The notes under the pieces are model-generated. The model saw only the letters and a program-made list of their open reading frames with translations. It searched no databases and had not been told where the DNA came from. This document shows, one piece after another, positions 16,584 to 24,933 of a stretch of 64,000 nucleotides of DNA. Origin of the DNA: Gordonia sediminis (GTDB lineage Bacteria > Actinomycetota > Actinomycetes > Mycobacteriales > Mycobacteriaceae); NCBI GenBank assembly GCA_004193205.1, contig RZUM01000001.1:310001-374000 (forward strand), read 5' to 3'. Numbering within the stretch: the first letter of the stretch is position 1; each line of letters begins with the position of its first letter. Position numbers and translations under genes: made by a program.

Positions 16584-17517
16584 GGGTCTCGTCGACGTCC
16601 ACGCACATGTCGTGCCGGACTGGTATGTCGAGGCGGCCAAGGCCGCGGGACACACGACGCCGGATGCCATGCCGGCATGGCCCGACTGGTCGGCCGATGC
16701 ACACCTGGAGATGATGGACCAGATCGGTATCGCTCGGTCGATCCTCTCGATCTCCTCTCCGGGAGTTCATTTCGGCGACGACGCGGTGGCGGCTGAACTC
16801 GCCATCGAGGTGAACGGCTTCCTGGCGCATCTGGCCGGCGTACATGCCGCCCGGTTCGGGTTCTTCGCGGCACTCCCACTACCGGACGTCGGGGCCGCGA
16901 TCGCCGAGGCGCGACGCACGGCCACGGTCGCCGGACGCTGCGGTGTCGGCATCGAATCCAACGCGCACGGGCTGTATCTCGGCGACCCCACCCTCGAGCC
17001 GCTGTGGGAGGAACTCTCCGCGCAACGCGCCGTCGTGTTCGTTCACCCCACTGCGCCACCCTCTTTCGATCCAACGCTGACCGGCTTTCCCGCGCCGTTG
17101 CTCGAGTACCTGTTCGACACCACCCGCACGATCGTGCATCTCGCGATGGCGGGCGTGATCGTCCGTCATCCGGAGATCCGATTCGTGGTTCCGCATTGCG
17201 GATCGGTCCTTCCGGCGATCCTCAGTCGCACCGATCTGTTCCGGCTTGCCGGTCTGATGCCCTCCGTCGAGGGCGATCCGGGCTGGGATCGACTGTGGTT
17301 CGACCTCGCGGGCGCCCCAATTCCCGATCAGCTCGGTGCGTTCACCCGGCGTTTCGGCACGGATCACCTGCTCTACGGCAGCGACTTCTGCTTCACCCCG
17401 GCGGTCGCGGTGGATCTGCTCGCGAAGCAGTTGGACGCAGAATGGCCCGATGGGGGTCAATCCTGGCGGGAGCTTGTCACCGAGAACGCGGCGGCCTTGT
17501 TGAGCGACAAGGGGTGA
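16576..17517 (+). CDS. Amidohydrolase-family metal enzyme (ACMSD-like)
   Basis: 313 residues, TIM-barrel amidohydrolase of the amidohydrolase_2/ACMSD group. Metal ligands are in VDVHAHVVP (H9, H11), VFVHPT, VPHCGSVLP and YGSDFCF (Asp). These enzymes decarboxylate aromatic or muconate-semialdehyde-type acids, or hydrate/hydrolyse ring-cleavage products. The start overlaps the acetoacetyl-CoA synthetase gene by 8 nt. It may act on a carboxylated intermediate of the operon's pathway (inference). Confidence 0.85.
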   Translation: MPEGLVDVHAHVVPDWYVEAAKAAGHTTPDAMPAWPDWSADAHLEMMDQIGIARSILSISSPGVHFGDDAVAAELAIEVNGFLAHLAGVHAARFGFFAALPLPDVGAAIAEARRTATVAGRCGVGIESNAHGLYLGDPTLEPLWEELSAQRAVVFVHPTAPPSFDPTLTGFPAPLLEYLFDTTRTIVHLAMAGVIVRHPEIRFVVPHCGSVLPAILSRTDLFRLAGLMPSVEGDPGWDRLWFDLAGAPIPDQLGAFTRRFGTDHLLYGSDFCFTPAVAVDLLAKQLDAEWPDGGQSWRELVTENAAALLSDKG

Positions 17518-17533
17518 CAACGCGCTGTTCGCC

Positions 17534-17565
17534 GGTCGACCGTGCGCATCCGGGCACGATCGACC
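17534..17565. terminator. Hairpin between convergent operons
   Basis: GGTCGACCGTGC (17534-17545) and GCACGATCGACC (17554-17565) form a 12-bp stem with one mismatch and an 8-nt loop, in the 79-bp space between the end of the plus-strand aromatic operon and the end of the minus-strand TPP enzyme gene. Confidence 0.55.
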
Positions 17566-17596
17566 GCGTGGTGCGCACCTTGGTCGACGACGCCGA

Positions 17597-19258
17597 TCAG
17601 TGTCCGGCGAACGCCTCCGCCAGCCACCAAGAGCCGCCGTCGCTGGTGATCTTGGCGTCGATGACGAGCGGACGCATCGTCTCCCACGCCGCGTACCGAT
17701 CAACCCACGCGCGCACCTCGTCGAGGTCGCCGACGGTGCGCACCGTCACCCCGGTCGCACCGAATCCTTCAGCGATGGCGGCGATGTCGGTGTCCGGGAA
17801 GGTCACCGTCGCCATGTCGGCATCGACGAAGTGATGGACCTCCGCTCCGTAGGCGGCGTCGTTGTAGACGATGACGACCAGCGGCAGGCCGATCCGTACC
17901 GCGGTCTCCAATTCGCTGATCGCCATGAGGAATCCGCCGTCGCCGGTGCCGAGCACGGGGAGCCGGTCGGGTTGGGCGACGGCGGCGCCGATCGCGGTGT
18001 GCAAGCCGAGGCCGATGGACTGGAAGGCCTGGGTGAAGCAGAAGCCGTTCTCGTCGGGCACCGACAGATGTGTGGACGGGTAGCCCATGAAGTTGCCGGA
18101 GTCGATCGACACGATCCGGTCAGTGGGCAGGATCTCGTCGAGCGCGATGGAGAGTGTCCGCGGATCGATGTGATCGGCCGTCGACGAGTCGTCGACCGGA
18201 ACATCCTGCCAGCGTGATGATTCCGCGATCCGCGACTTCACCTCGGGCGTGCGGTACCCGGTGAGGCGCTCTCGGCCCGACAGTTCGGCCAGCACATCGG
18301 CTGCCGTGAGCCCGCAGTCGCCGATCACCCCGAGATCGACGGGCCGATGTGCACCGATCGCGTCCACGTCGTCGTCGACCTGGACGACCACTGCGTCGGG
18401 GTTGATGAGCTTGCCGTGCCGCATCGTCCACATGTTGAGGGCACACCCCCAGCCGACGATGAGGTCGGCGTCGGCGATCAGCTCCGCCGTCGTCGGCGAC
18501 GAGAACCCGCCGGAGATGCCGAGGGAGTACTCGTCGTCGGCAAAGAGTCCGTTGGCCACCGCCGACGTGGCCAGCAAAGCCCCACTGGCCGAGGCGAGTT
18601 CGGCGATCTGTGGCCCGGCAGCGCGCGCCCCGCGGCCGGCCACGAACACCGGCCGCCGCGCCGCCCCGATCATCTCGACGAGCCGGGTCACCGATTCCAC
18701 CGTCGGCCGGACCCGCGGCACCTCGACTCCGAGAGTGACCGGCCCCTCGACGGTCGCCGCGGCGGCCGCCACGTCCAACGCCACATTGAGTACCACGGTG
18801 CGCCGTCGGGTGACTGCGGTGCGGTAGGCGCGCTGAACGTCGGCGACAGCACTGGCCGCCGAATAGACCCGCTCGCTGACCGCGCCCACACCGGCGACGA
18901 GGGCATCCTGGTCGATGCGAAAGTTGTTGCGCAGAGCTGCAACCGGGGTGTCGGCGGCGAGCACGATCATCGGTGTGCGGCTCTTGGCGGCCTCGGTGAT
19001 CCCGGTCATCGCGTTGGTCAGGCCGCACCCCTGATGCAGTGACGCGACCCCCACCCGGCCCGACATCCGCGAATACGCGTCGGCCATCGTCGCGGCACCG
19101 CATTCGTGGCGGGCGGCGGTGTACGGGACACCACCGTCGCGCAGCGCGTTGGTCATCACGAAGTTGCCGCTGCCGACGACCCCGAAGGCGTGCCCGACGC
19201 CGAGGTCGGCGAGGACGTGCCCGACGACGTCGGCGACGGTGGGACCGTAGGTCGTCAC
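17597..19258 (-). CDS. Thiamine diphosphate-dependent enzyme (acetolactate synthase/benzoylformate decarboxylase-like)
   Basis: 553 residues with the three POX-type domains. The catalytic glutamate is in AARHECGAATMADAY (E52), and the ThDP/Mg2+ motif is GDG at 439-441 with the partner Asn at about 466 (VIVYNDAAYG). It probably decarboxylates a 2-oxo acid or joins it to an aldehyde; the FAD site of true acetolactate synthases is not obvious. The GTG start at 19258 overlaps the stop of the cyclase gene by 4 nt (GTGA), so both are coupled. A longer upstream frame would run through the cyclase gene and is not used. Confidence 0.85.
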   Translation of the reverse strand: MTTYGPTVADVVGHVLADLGVGHAFGVVGSGNFVMTNALRDGGVPYTAARHECGAATMADAYSRMSGRVGVASLHQGCGLTNAMTGITEAAKSRTPMIVLAADTPVAALRNNFRIDQDALVAGVGAVSERVYSAASAVADVQRAYRTAVTRRRTVVLNVALDVAAAAATVEGPVTLGVEVPRVRPTVESVTRLVEMIGAARRPVFVAGRGARAAGPQIAELASASGALLATSAVANGLFADDEYSLGISGGFSSPTTAELIADADLIVGWGCALNMWTMRHGKLINPDAVVVQVDDDVDAIGAHRPVDLGVIGDCGLTAADVLAELSGRERLTGYRTPEVKSRIAESSRWQDVPVDDSSTADHIDPRTLSIALDEILPTDRIVSIDSGNFMGYPSTHLSVPDENGFCFTQAFQSIGLGLHTAIGAAVAQPDRLPVLGTGDGGFLMAISELETAVRIGLPLVVIVYNDAAYGAEVHHFVDADMATVTFPDTDIAAIAEGFGATGVTVRTVGDLDEVRAWVDRYAAWETMRPLVIDAKITSDGGSWWLAEAFAGH

Positions 19259-20052
19259 GCCTCCGCCCCGTCGACCACCGCGAGCACCCGCGAGGGGCTG
19301 CCGGTGCCGCCGACGATGGGCAGTGGGCACACGACGAGCATCGCGCCGGTGGCGGGGAGGCGTCCGAGGTTGCGCAGCGACGTCAGGCCGTACTTGTCGT
19401 TGCCGAGGAAGTGGTAGTGCACCGGGAATGGCGGTTCGAACCCGCCGGCCATGCCCGCGTCGACGCCGACGGTTTCCACACCCAGACCGGCGATCTCCCG
19501 TTCGGTGGCCAGCCACTCGGCGCACCCGACCTCGACACCGGGGGTGTGCGAGCCGGTCTCGTCGGCGTTGAGGAACTCCGCCTCCGACCCGCCGCGCGTC
19601 TCCCATCCGGTGCGCAGCAGCAGCCACGCGCCCGCGGCGAGACGACCGTTCGTCGATTCCCACTCCTCGACGTCGGCCACTGTCAGGAGGTAGTCGGGGT
19701 TGTCGGCGACCTTGGCGGTGAGGTCGAGGACGGCGGCGGGCCCGATGAGGCGCTTGACCGGGATCTGCGAGACGTCGTCGCCGTCACGGCCGCTGATCCA
19801 GTGAGCGGGCGCGTCGACGTGGGTGCCGATGTGTTCGCCGGTGTGGATGTTGTTGTGCCGCCAGAACGGTCCCGGCTCGTTGAAGGCGCTGACCTCCTCG
19901 AGGCTGAAGTCGATGAGGTTCGCGAACGGCGCCGGCAGGCGCAGCGCGGGCGTGGCACTGCTCAGCGGAGTGGTCAGGTCGACGACCTCCAGACGGCCGC
20001 CGGCGATGGCGTCGAGGAAGGTGGGCACAAGGGCCGTGTCGGGGGTGGTCAT
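19255..20052 (-). CDS. Cyclase-family (kynurenine formamidase-like) metal hydrolase
   Basis: 265 residues. The metal-binding signature HxGTHxDxPxH is present as HIGTHVDAPAHW, preceded by HNNIHTGE; these enzymes hydrolyse amides or lactones. The C-terminal motif PFPVHYHFLGNDKYGL is typical of the actinobacterial cyclase group. It is coupled to the ThDP enzyme, suggesting that the hydrolase product feeds the decarboxylase or the reverse. It is not a clear KynB orthologue, as no tryptophan genes are nearby. Confidence 0.82.
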   Translation of the reverse strand: MTTPDTALVPTFLDAIAGGRLEVVDLTTPLSSATPALRLPAPFANLIDFSLEEVSAFNEPGPFWRHNNIHTGEHIGTHVDAPAHWISGRDGDDVSQIPVKRLIGPAAVLDLTAKVADNPDYLLTVADVEEWESTNGRLAAGAWLLLRTGWETRGGSEAEFLNADETGSHTPGVEVGCAEWLATEREIAGLGVETVGVDAGMAGGFEPPFPVHYHFLGNDKYGLTSLRNLGRLPATGAMLVVCPLPIVGGTGSPSRVLAVVDGAEA

Positions 20053-20097
20053 GTCGCTACCTCTCGTCGATATCGGGTCGTGCTCTGTCCTGTCAGG

Positions 20098-20595
20098 TCA
20101 GTTGATCTGCTGATGCGTCACCAGGACCGTGCCGTCGGTGAACACCACGGCGGTGCAGTCGAATCGGTTGAACGGGCCCAGCCGGGCGGCGCTCGGCAGT
20201 TCGCCTGGGATCTCCACCTCGCCGTCGACCGCCCAGTCCCGGGACACGTCTTCGCGGGTGCGCCCGGCGTCGCGCAACAGTGTCAGTTCGTCGTCGCTGA
20301 GGCTCGTGGCATGGGCGTCGACCTTGGCGAACTCGGCATGCTCGGCCTGGTCGGCGGCCTCGGAGGCCGACGTCCCGGCGCCTTCGAGGCGTTCGCGAAT
20401 GTCCGCGTGGATCGCATCGAGACACTGCTCGATCGCCTCGGATTTCTTGTGCTCACGGTCCTGGACCGCGACGTAACCCCGCCAACCGGCGAAGACCAGG
20501 ATCACCGCGACGACGACACCTCCCGCCACCCGCAGGAGCATGCGGCGCTGCCCGGGTCCCGACGACGCACGCGCAGTCGGGTCCGGCGCGGTCAT
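20098..20595 (-). CDS. Small membrane-anchored protein of unknown function
   Basis: 165 residues. One transmembrane helix at about residues 20-42 (LLRVAGGVVVAVILVFAGWR) follows a short cytoplasmic N-terminus. The rest is a hydrophilic, charged, probably extracytoplasmic domain with a helical stretch (HKKSEAIEQCLDAIHADIRE). Only two cysteines are seen. ATG 20595 is chosen because AGAAGGGGGC lies just upstream. No family is recognised. It follows the TetR gene in the same direction. Confidence 0.7.
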   Translation of the reverse strand: MTAPDPTARASSGPGQRRMLLRVAGGVVVAVILVFAGWRGYVAVQDREHKKSEAIEQCLDAIHADIRERLEGAGTSASEAADQAEHAEFAKVDAHATSLSDDELTLLRDAGRTREDVSRDWAVDGEVEIPGELPSAARLGPFNRFDCTAVVFTDGTVLVTHQQIN

Positions 20596-20635
20596 CTGGC
20601 CCCCTTCTGTCGCGAATTCTGGTCCGGGTTGCAGA

Positions 20636-21250
20636 CTACGCGCCGTCGTGAAGCAGGTTGTCGATGATGGACCGTGCGGTGGGTAACGCCGACTCGTCGC
20701 CCATCCGCGCGCCGGTGTTGGCCGCGCCGACGATAGCGTCGAGCGCGAAGGCCACGGCATGCGGTTCCCGCCCGGTGAGGTGGCCCTGGGTCTGCGCCGC
20801 TCGAATCTCTTTCTCCAGGAACGCCTGCCAATCCTTGCGATCGGCGTCGATGGCGTCGTGGACCGGGCCGGTGCGGCTGTCGAACTCGACGGTGGTGGCG
20901 ACGCGGAAGCACCCTCCCGGCATGACGGGATCGCTGACGTAGGCGAGCCAGTTGTCGACGAGCGCGCGCAGCCGCGGCATACCCGTCGGCTCGGGCAGCG
21001 CGGGGACGATGACGTGGTCGACGAATACCTCGCGGGCCGCCTCGATCGCGGCCAGTTGCAGGTTCTCCTTGCTGCCGAACAGGGTGGACACGCCGCTCTT
21101 GCTGAGCCCGAGGTCGGCGGCCAGCTTGCCGAGGCTCAGACCGGTGAGACCGTCGACCGAGGCGACGTCGGCGGCATGCCGCGCGATGGTCGCGCGGGCC
21201 TTCGCACCCTTCAGTAGGCGCTTGTCCGAGATCTCCGTCGGTCCGGTCAT
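20636..21250 (-). CDS. TetR-family regulator of the adjacent exporter
   Basis: 204 residues. The HTH lies in LSLGKLAADLGLSKSGVSTLFGSK (written here as two overlapping parts LSLGKLAADLGLSKSG and SKSGVSTLFGSK, about residues 38-61). The C-terminal domain resembles TetR_C-type repressors with DPVMPGGCFRVATTVEFDS. It diverges from the MFS exporter gene, and two palindromes lie between them, so it is a likely repressor of that exporter. Confidence 0.85.
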   Translation of the reverse strand: MTGPTEISDKRLLKGAKARATIARHAADVASVDGLTGLSLGKLAADLGLSKSGVSTLFGSKENLQLAAIEAAREVFVDHVIVPALPEPTGMPRLRALVDNWLAYVSDPVMPGGCFRVATTVEFDSRTGPVHDAIDADRKDWQAFLEKEIRAAQTQGHLTGREPHAVAFALDAIVGAANTGARMGDESALPTARSIIDNLLHDGA

Positions 21251-21282
21251 GAATCCATCGTGGCACTGCCCTCTTGAAAAGT

Positions 21283-21334
21283 CGAACGATCGGTCGTACG
21301 GTCATCTCACAACTAAACGCACGACCGTCCGTTC
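21283..21334. promoter_or_regulatory. TetR operator pair before the MFS exporter
   Basis: Site 1, GAACGATCGGTCGTAC (21284-21299), is a near-palindrome (ACGA/TCGT core). Site 2, AACGCACGACCGTCCGTT (21316-21333), has matching arms AACGnACG/CGTnCGTT. Both share the ACGAnCG-type core and lie in the TetR/MFS divergent region. Confidence 0.5.
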
Positions 21335-21390
21335 ACTTTGTAGCCCAGTTTTGTCGCCCATTGCCCCGCCTCGACTCCAGGAGGAGTCCC

Positions 21391-22833
21391 ATGACCAAGG
21401 CACTCGAGTCGGACACCCTGCCGACTCACCCACCCACCGTCGACCGCCGCTCTACACGGCTCGCGCTGCTCGTCGCCTGCGGTGCCGCGTTCGTCGCGTT
21501 CCTCGACCTATCCGTCGTCAACATCGCCTTCCCGTCCATCGCCGACGACTTCACCTCCGTGCCGACCACCACCCTCACCTGGGTGGTCAGCGCCTACGCG
21601 GTGGCATTCGCGGCCTTCCTCACCCCGGCCGGCCGATTCGCCGACACTCTCGGCCGCAAACGCGTATTCCTCGGTGCGCTCATCGGTTTCGCGCTCACCT
21701 CGCTGCTGTGCGCGCTGGCCCCCGACGTCAGCTGGCTCATCGCCGGCCGCGTCCTGCAGGGCGCATCGGCATCGCTGATGATCCCCGCCGGCCTCGGCCT
21801 GGTGCTCGGTGTGACCGCCCCGGAACGGATCGGGACCGCGATCGCGGCATGGACCGCGGCGGGCGGATTCGCGGCGACGGTCGGCCCCGGCATCGGCGGT
21901 GCACTCGTCGATTGGTTCGGCTGGCGGTCGGTGTTCATGATCAACGTCCCGGTGGTCGCTGCGCTCGTCGCGGTCGGTGTGTTGATCGCCGCCGACGTGC
22001 CACGCGGCGGTCGCGGACTGCCCGATCTCGTCGGAACGGTCGCCACGGCACTGGGTATCGGCGCGGTGGTCGCGGCCGTCACCGAAGGGCAGCAATGGGA
22101 TTGGGACTGGCGGACGTGGCTGTGCGTCGGCGCCGGTGCGTTGCTGTTGGCGGTGGCGCTGGTGCGCTCGCGCCGTCATCCGCGTCCGGCCATCCCGGTG
22201 AGTCTGTGGCGTAACCGCGAGTACGCGCTGACCAACGCCGCGTCGTTCGTCTTCGGCGTCACCATGTTCGCCTGGCTGCTCGCCGGGCCGCTGTGGCTCG
22301 ATGCCATCTGGGGATTCTCTGTCCTCGAATCGGCTGCGGCGATGAGCGTCGGCGCGATCGCCGCCATGGTGGGGGCGGTCGTCGCGGGCCGCGCATCCGC
22401 AGCAACCCAACGCAGCCTCGGCGTCATCGGCGCTCTGTTGTTCGCCGCGTCGACGCTGTACATGAGCACCGACATGTGGGGCGCCGAACCCGCGCTCTGG
22501 TCGGCGTGGGTGCCGGCCGGCGTGCTCGGCGGTGCCGGTATCGGCATGGTGATCACGGTGCTGGGCACCTCGGCCGCGAGTTCGTCACCGCCGCAACAGT
22601 TCGCCGCGGGGATCGGGATGAACCTGACGTCGCGCCAAGCCGGTGGCGCGCTGGGTGTCGCCATCCTCGCCGCGATACTCGCCGCCGATCCCGGTCGACC
22701 GCTGACCGCCTTCCACACCCTGTTCGCCGTGTGCGCCGCCGTCGCCCTGGCCGCGGCCGCCTCCATCGCCATTCCGACCCGAACCATCCCCACCGCAATC
22801 ATCACCACCCCCGCCGAGGAGACGAACCGATGA
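21391..22833 (+). CDS. MFS drug exporter, DHA2 family (14 helices)
   Basis: 480 residues, about 14 transmembrane segments. DHA2 motifs: LDLSVVNIAFPSIADDF (motif D1) at about 39-55, GRFADTLGRKRVFL (motif A) and the antiporter motif C region GGFAATVGPGIGGALVDWFG. It probably exports a lipophilic toxicant by proton antiport. A strong AGGAGG precedes ATG 21391. TetR-divergent arrangement. The stop overlaps the next gene (ATGA). Confidence 0.9.
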   Translation: MTKALESDTLPTHPPTVDRRSTRLALLVACGAAFVAFLDLSVVNIAFPSIADDFTSVPTTTLTWVVSAYAVAFAAFLTPAGRFADTLGRKRVFLGALIGFALTSLLCALAPDVSWLIAGRVLQGASASLMIPAGLGLVLGVTAPERIGTAIAAWTAAGGFAATVGPGIGGALVDWFGWRSVFMINVPVVAALVAVGVLIAADVPRGGRGLPDLVGTVATALGIGAVVAAVTEGQQWDWDWRTWLCVGAGALLLAVALVRSRRHPRPAIPVSLWRNREYALTNAASFVFGVTMFAWLLAGPLWLDAIWGFSVLESAAAMSVGAIAAMVGAVVAGRASAATQRSLGVIGALLFAASTLYMSTDMWGAEPALWSAWVPAGVLGGAGIGMVITVLGTSAASSSPPQQFAAGIGMNLTSRQAGGALGVAILAAILAADPGRPLTAFHTLFAVCAAVALAAAASIAIPTRTIPTAIITTPAEETNR

Positions 22834-23504
22834 CCATCAACGACATCACACCCATCTACTCCGAGTCCGACGACCCGCTGGTCCTGACCCCGGCCACCGC
22901 CCGGCAGCTCCTGGCCGACACCGGGTGGCGGCGCTACGCGGTCATCGGCGACTCCATCGCCGCCGGTATCGGCGACCCGTGGCCCGGCTACGCCGACGTC
23001 TCGTGGGCCGATCGGGTGGCCGACGCTCTCGGGTCGCGCCCGGACTCCGCCTACCTCAATACCGGCCGGATGGGCGCGACGATCCTCGACGTCGAAACCG
23101 AACAGCTCGGCAGCGTTCTCGATTTCCGGCCGGATCTGGTGCACATCTCCTGCGGCGGCAACGACCTGTTCCTGCACGGCGCCGACCCGCACGACGTGGA
23201 GGACGACCTCGACACCCTGTGCTCAATGGTGGCCACGACCGGGGCCACGCTGTCGATGTTCACCCTCGCCGACGTCTTCGTCGACGAGTTTCGCTCGCTG
23301 CGCCCCCGGTTCATCGAGTTCGCCGACATCGTCCGCCGGGTCGCCGCCCGCTACGACGCGGTGCTGACCGAGTTCTGGGATCATCCCGCCCGGCTGCGCG
23401 GAAACTGGCTCAGCGCCGACCACATTCATCTGACCATGGCCGGGCAGGCGGTGGTCGCCTCGGAGGTGGCGAGGTCGCTCGCGGCGTATCGGCGCGATCG
23501 CTGA
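22830..23504 (+). CDS. SGNH/GDSL-family hydrolase
   Basis: 224 residues. SGNH blocks: VIGDSIAAG (nucleophile S42), the Gly of NTGRMGAT, the Asn of SCGGNDLF, and SADHIHLTMAGQ with the catalytic Asp/His near the C-terminus. There is no signal peptide, so it is probably a cytoplasmic esterase. The ATG overlaps the MFS stop by 4 nt, implying coupled expression under the TetR regulator; it might deacylate the exported compound (inference). Confidence 0.87.
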   Translation: MTINDITPIYSESDDPLVLTPATARQLLADTGWRRYAVIGDSIAAGIGDPWPGYADVSWADRVADALGSRPDSAYLNTGRMGATILDVETEQLGSVLDFRPDLVHISCGGNDLFLHGADPHDVEDDLDTLCSMVATTGATLSMFTLADVFVDEFRSLRPRFIEFADIVRRVAARYDAVLTEFWDHPARLRGNWLSADHIHLTMAGQAVVASEVARSLAAYRRDR

Positions 23505-23540
23505 CGCCGGAGTTGTCGGTACCGCCTGAGACGATGTGGG

Positions 23541-23608
23541 CATAGTGGGTTGACGGACCAAACACCGTCAACCCACTATGCGAGATTACGCGCAAAGAAG
23601 TAATCTCG
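23541..23608. terminator. Two adjacent perfect hairpins
   Basis: Hairpin 1: CATAGTGGGTTGACGG (23541-23556) and CCGTCAACCCACTATG (23565-23580), a perfect 16-bp stem with an 8-nt loop. Hairpin 2 follows without a gap: CGAGATTAC (23581-23589) and GTAATCTCG (23600-23608), a 9-bp stem. They lie after the SGNH gene and 53 nt before the VWA gene. A terminator is the simplest reading, but there is no T-tract and the doubled structure is unusual. Confidence 0.6.
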
Positions 23609-23661
23609 AAAACACGTAAAGTCTCCTCGGTGCGACGCCGGGGCACGAGAAAGGGATCACG

Positions 23662-24933
23662 ATGAAGTTCTCTGCCGCTCTCGACGTCAGTGTCCTGGCC
23701 CTCGAGGCCGCCGACGAGGTCACCGTTCTACTGGAATTGCAGGCCCCCGAGGGTCCGCAGGTCGACCGCGCCCCCACCGCCCTGCAGGTGGTGCTCGATC
23801 GCAGCGGTTCGATGTCCGGCCCCCCGCTCGCCGGAGCGCAGAAGGCCCTCGCCGGGGTGATCGCGCAACTCGATCCGTCCGATGTGTTCGGGGTCGTCAC
23901 CTTCGACGACGCCGCCCAGGTGGTCATCCCGGCCGCGCCGCTGTCCGACAAGGCCGGCGCCCTCGATCTGATCTCCACGATCACGCCCGGCGGATGCACC
24001 GACCTGTCGTCGGGGTACCTGCGGGGCCTGCAGGAACTGCGACGCGGCGCCCGCAAGGCCGGGGTGCGCGGCGGTACGGTGCTGGTGATCTCCGACGGCC
24101 ACGTCAACGCCGGCATCCGCGACCACGACGAGTTCGCCGGCATCACCGCGAAGGCCGCCGCCGACGGGATCGTCACCTCGACCCTCGGCTACGGCCGCGG
24201 CTACGACGAGTCGCTGCTGTCGGTGATCGCGCGGGCGGGCAACGGCAACCACGTGTTCGCCGACGATCCCGACGCGGCCGGCGCGGCGATCGCGGGGGAG
24301 GTCGCCGGCCTGCTGGCGAAGTCCGCGCAGGCGGTGACGCTCACGGTGCGCTGGGTGCCGCAGGTGCACGAGGTGTCGCTGTACAACGATCTGCCCGCGC
24401 ACCAGATCGGCGATACCGAGGTGATGATCGAACTCGGTGACCTGTACGCGCTCGAGGCGCGCAAACTGCTGCTGCGGATGAAGGTCGACGGGCTCGCGGC
24501 GCTGGGGTTGGCGCAGGTCGCCGAACTCGAACTGCGGTACGTCGAGACCGCGACGCTCACCGAGCACACGGTGTCGCTGCCGATCTCGGTGAACGTGGTG
24601 CCCGGTGACGAACTCGGCGATCGGGTACCAGATCCGAAGGTGCAGTCGGAGAAGCTCTATCAGGAGGGACAGGCGGCGAAGCTGGAAGCGTCGCGCGCGT
24701 ACGAGTCGGGGGATATTGTTGCCGGCGAGGCGTACCTGCAGGCGTCGAGGGAGCGGTTGCGGTCCGCGGCGCACATGGCCGGCGAGGAGGATCGGGCGGT
24801 GATCGAGGGCGAGATCCGGATGATCGAGGGTCTGTCGGCAAGCGTGCCGGCCGCCGGTGCCGCCTACGCGTCGAAGATGACGCGGGATTCCTACCACAGC
24901 GGCAACCGCAAGCGCGGCCGGCGGGAGCAATGA
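23662..24933 (+). CDS. VWA (von Willebrand factor A) domain protein
   Basis: 423 residues. The VWA domain spans about 38-230 with a complete MIDAS: DRSGS (D46, S48, S50), the Thr in TPGGCTDLSSG and the Asp in ISDGHVNAG. The domain binds a divalent metal and a protein partner. The C-terminal half is beta-rich, then helical and charged (SEKLYQEGQAAKLEASRAYE). No signal peptide or membrane segment, so it is cytoplasmic. The start ATG has AAAGGGA upstream. Its stop overlaps an RNase H-like gene, an uncommon pairing. Confidence 0.85.
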   Translation: MKFSAALDVSVLALEAADEVTVLLELQAPEGPQVDRAPTALQVVLDRSGSMSGPPLAGAQKALAGVIAQLDPSDVFGVVTFDDAAQVVIPAAPLSDKAGALDLISTITPGGCTDLSSGYLRGLQELRRGARKAGVRGGTVLVISDGHVNAGIRDHDEFAGITAKAAADGIVTSTLGYGRGYDESLLSVIARAGNGNHVFADDPDAAGAAIAGEVAGLLAKSAQAVTLTVRWVPQVHEVSLYNDLPAHQIGDTEVMIELGDLYALEARKLLLRMKVDGLAALGLAQVAELELRYVETATLTEHTVSLPISVNVVPGDELGDRVPDPKVQSEKLYQEGQAAKLEASRAYESGDIVAGEAYLQASRERLRSAAHMAGEEDRAVIEGEIRMIEGLSASVPAAGAAYASKMTRDSYHSGNRKRGRREQ

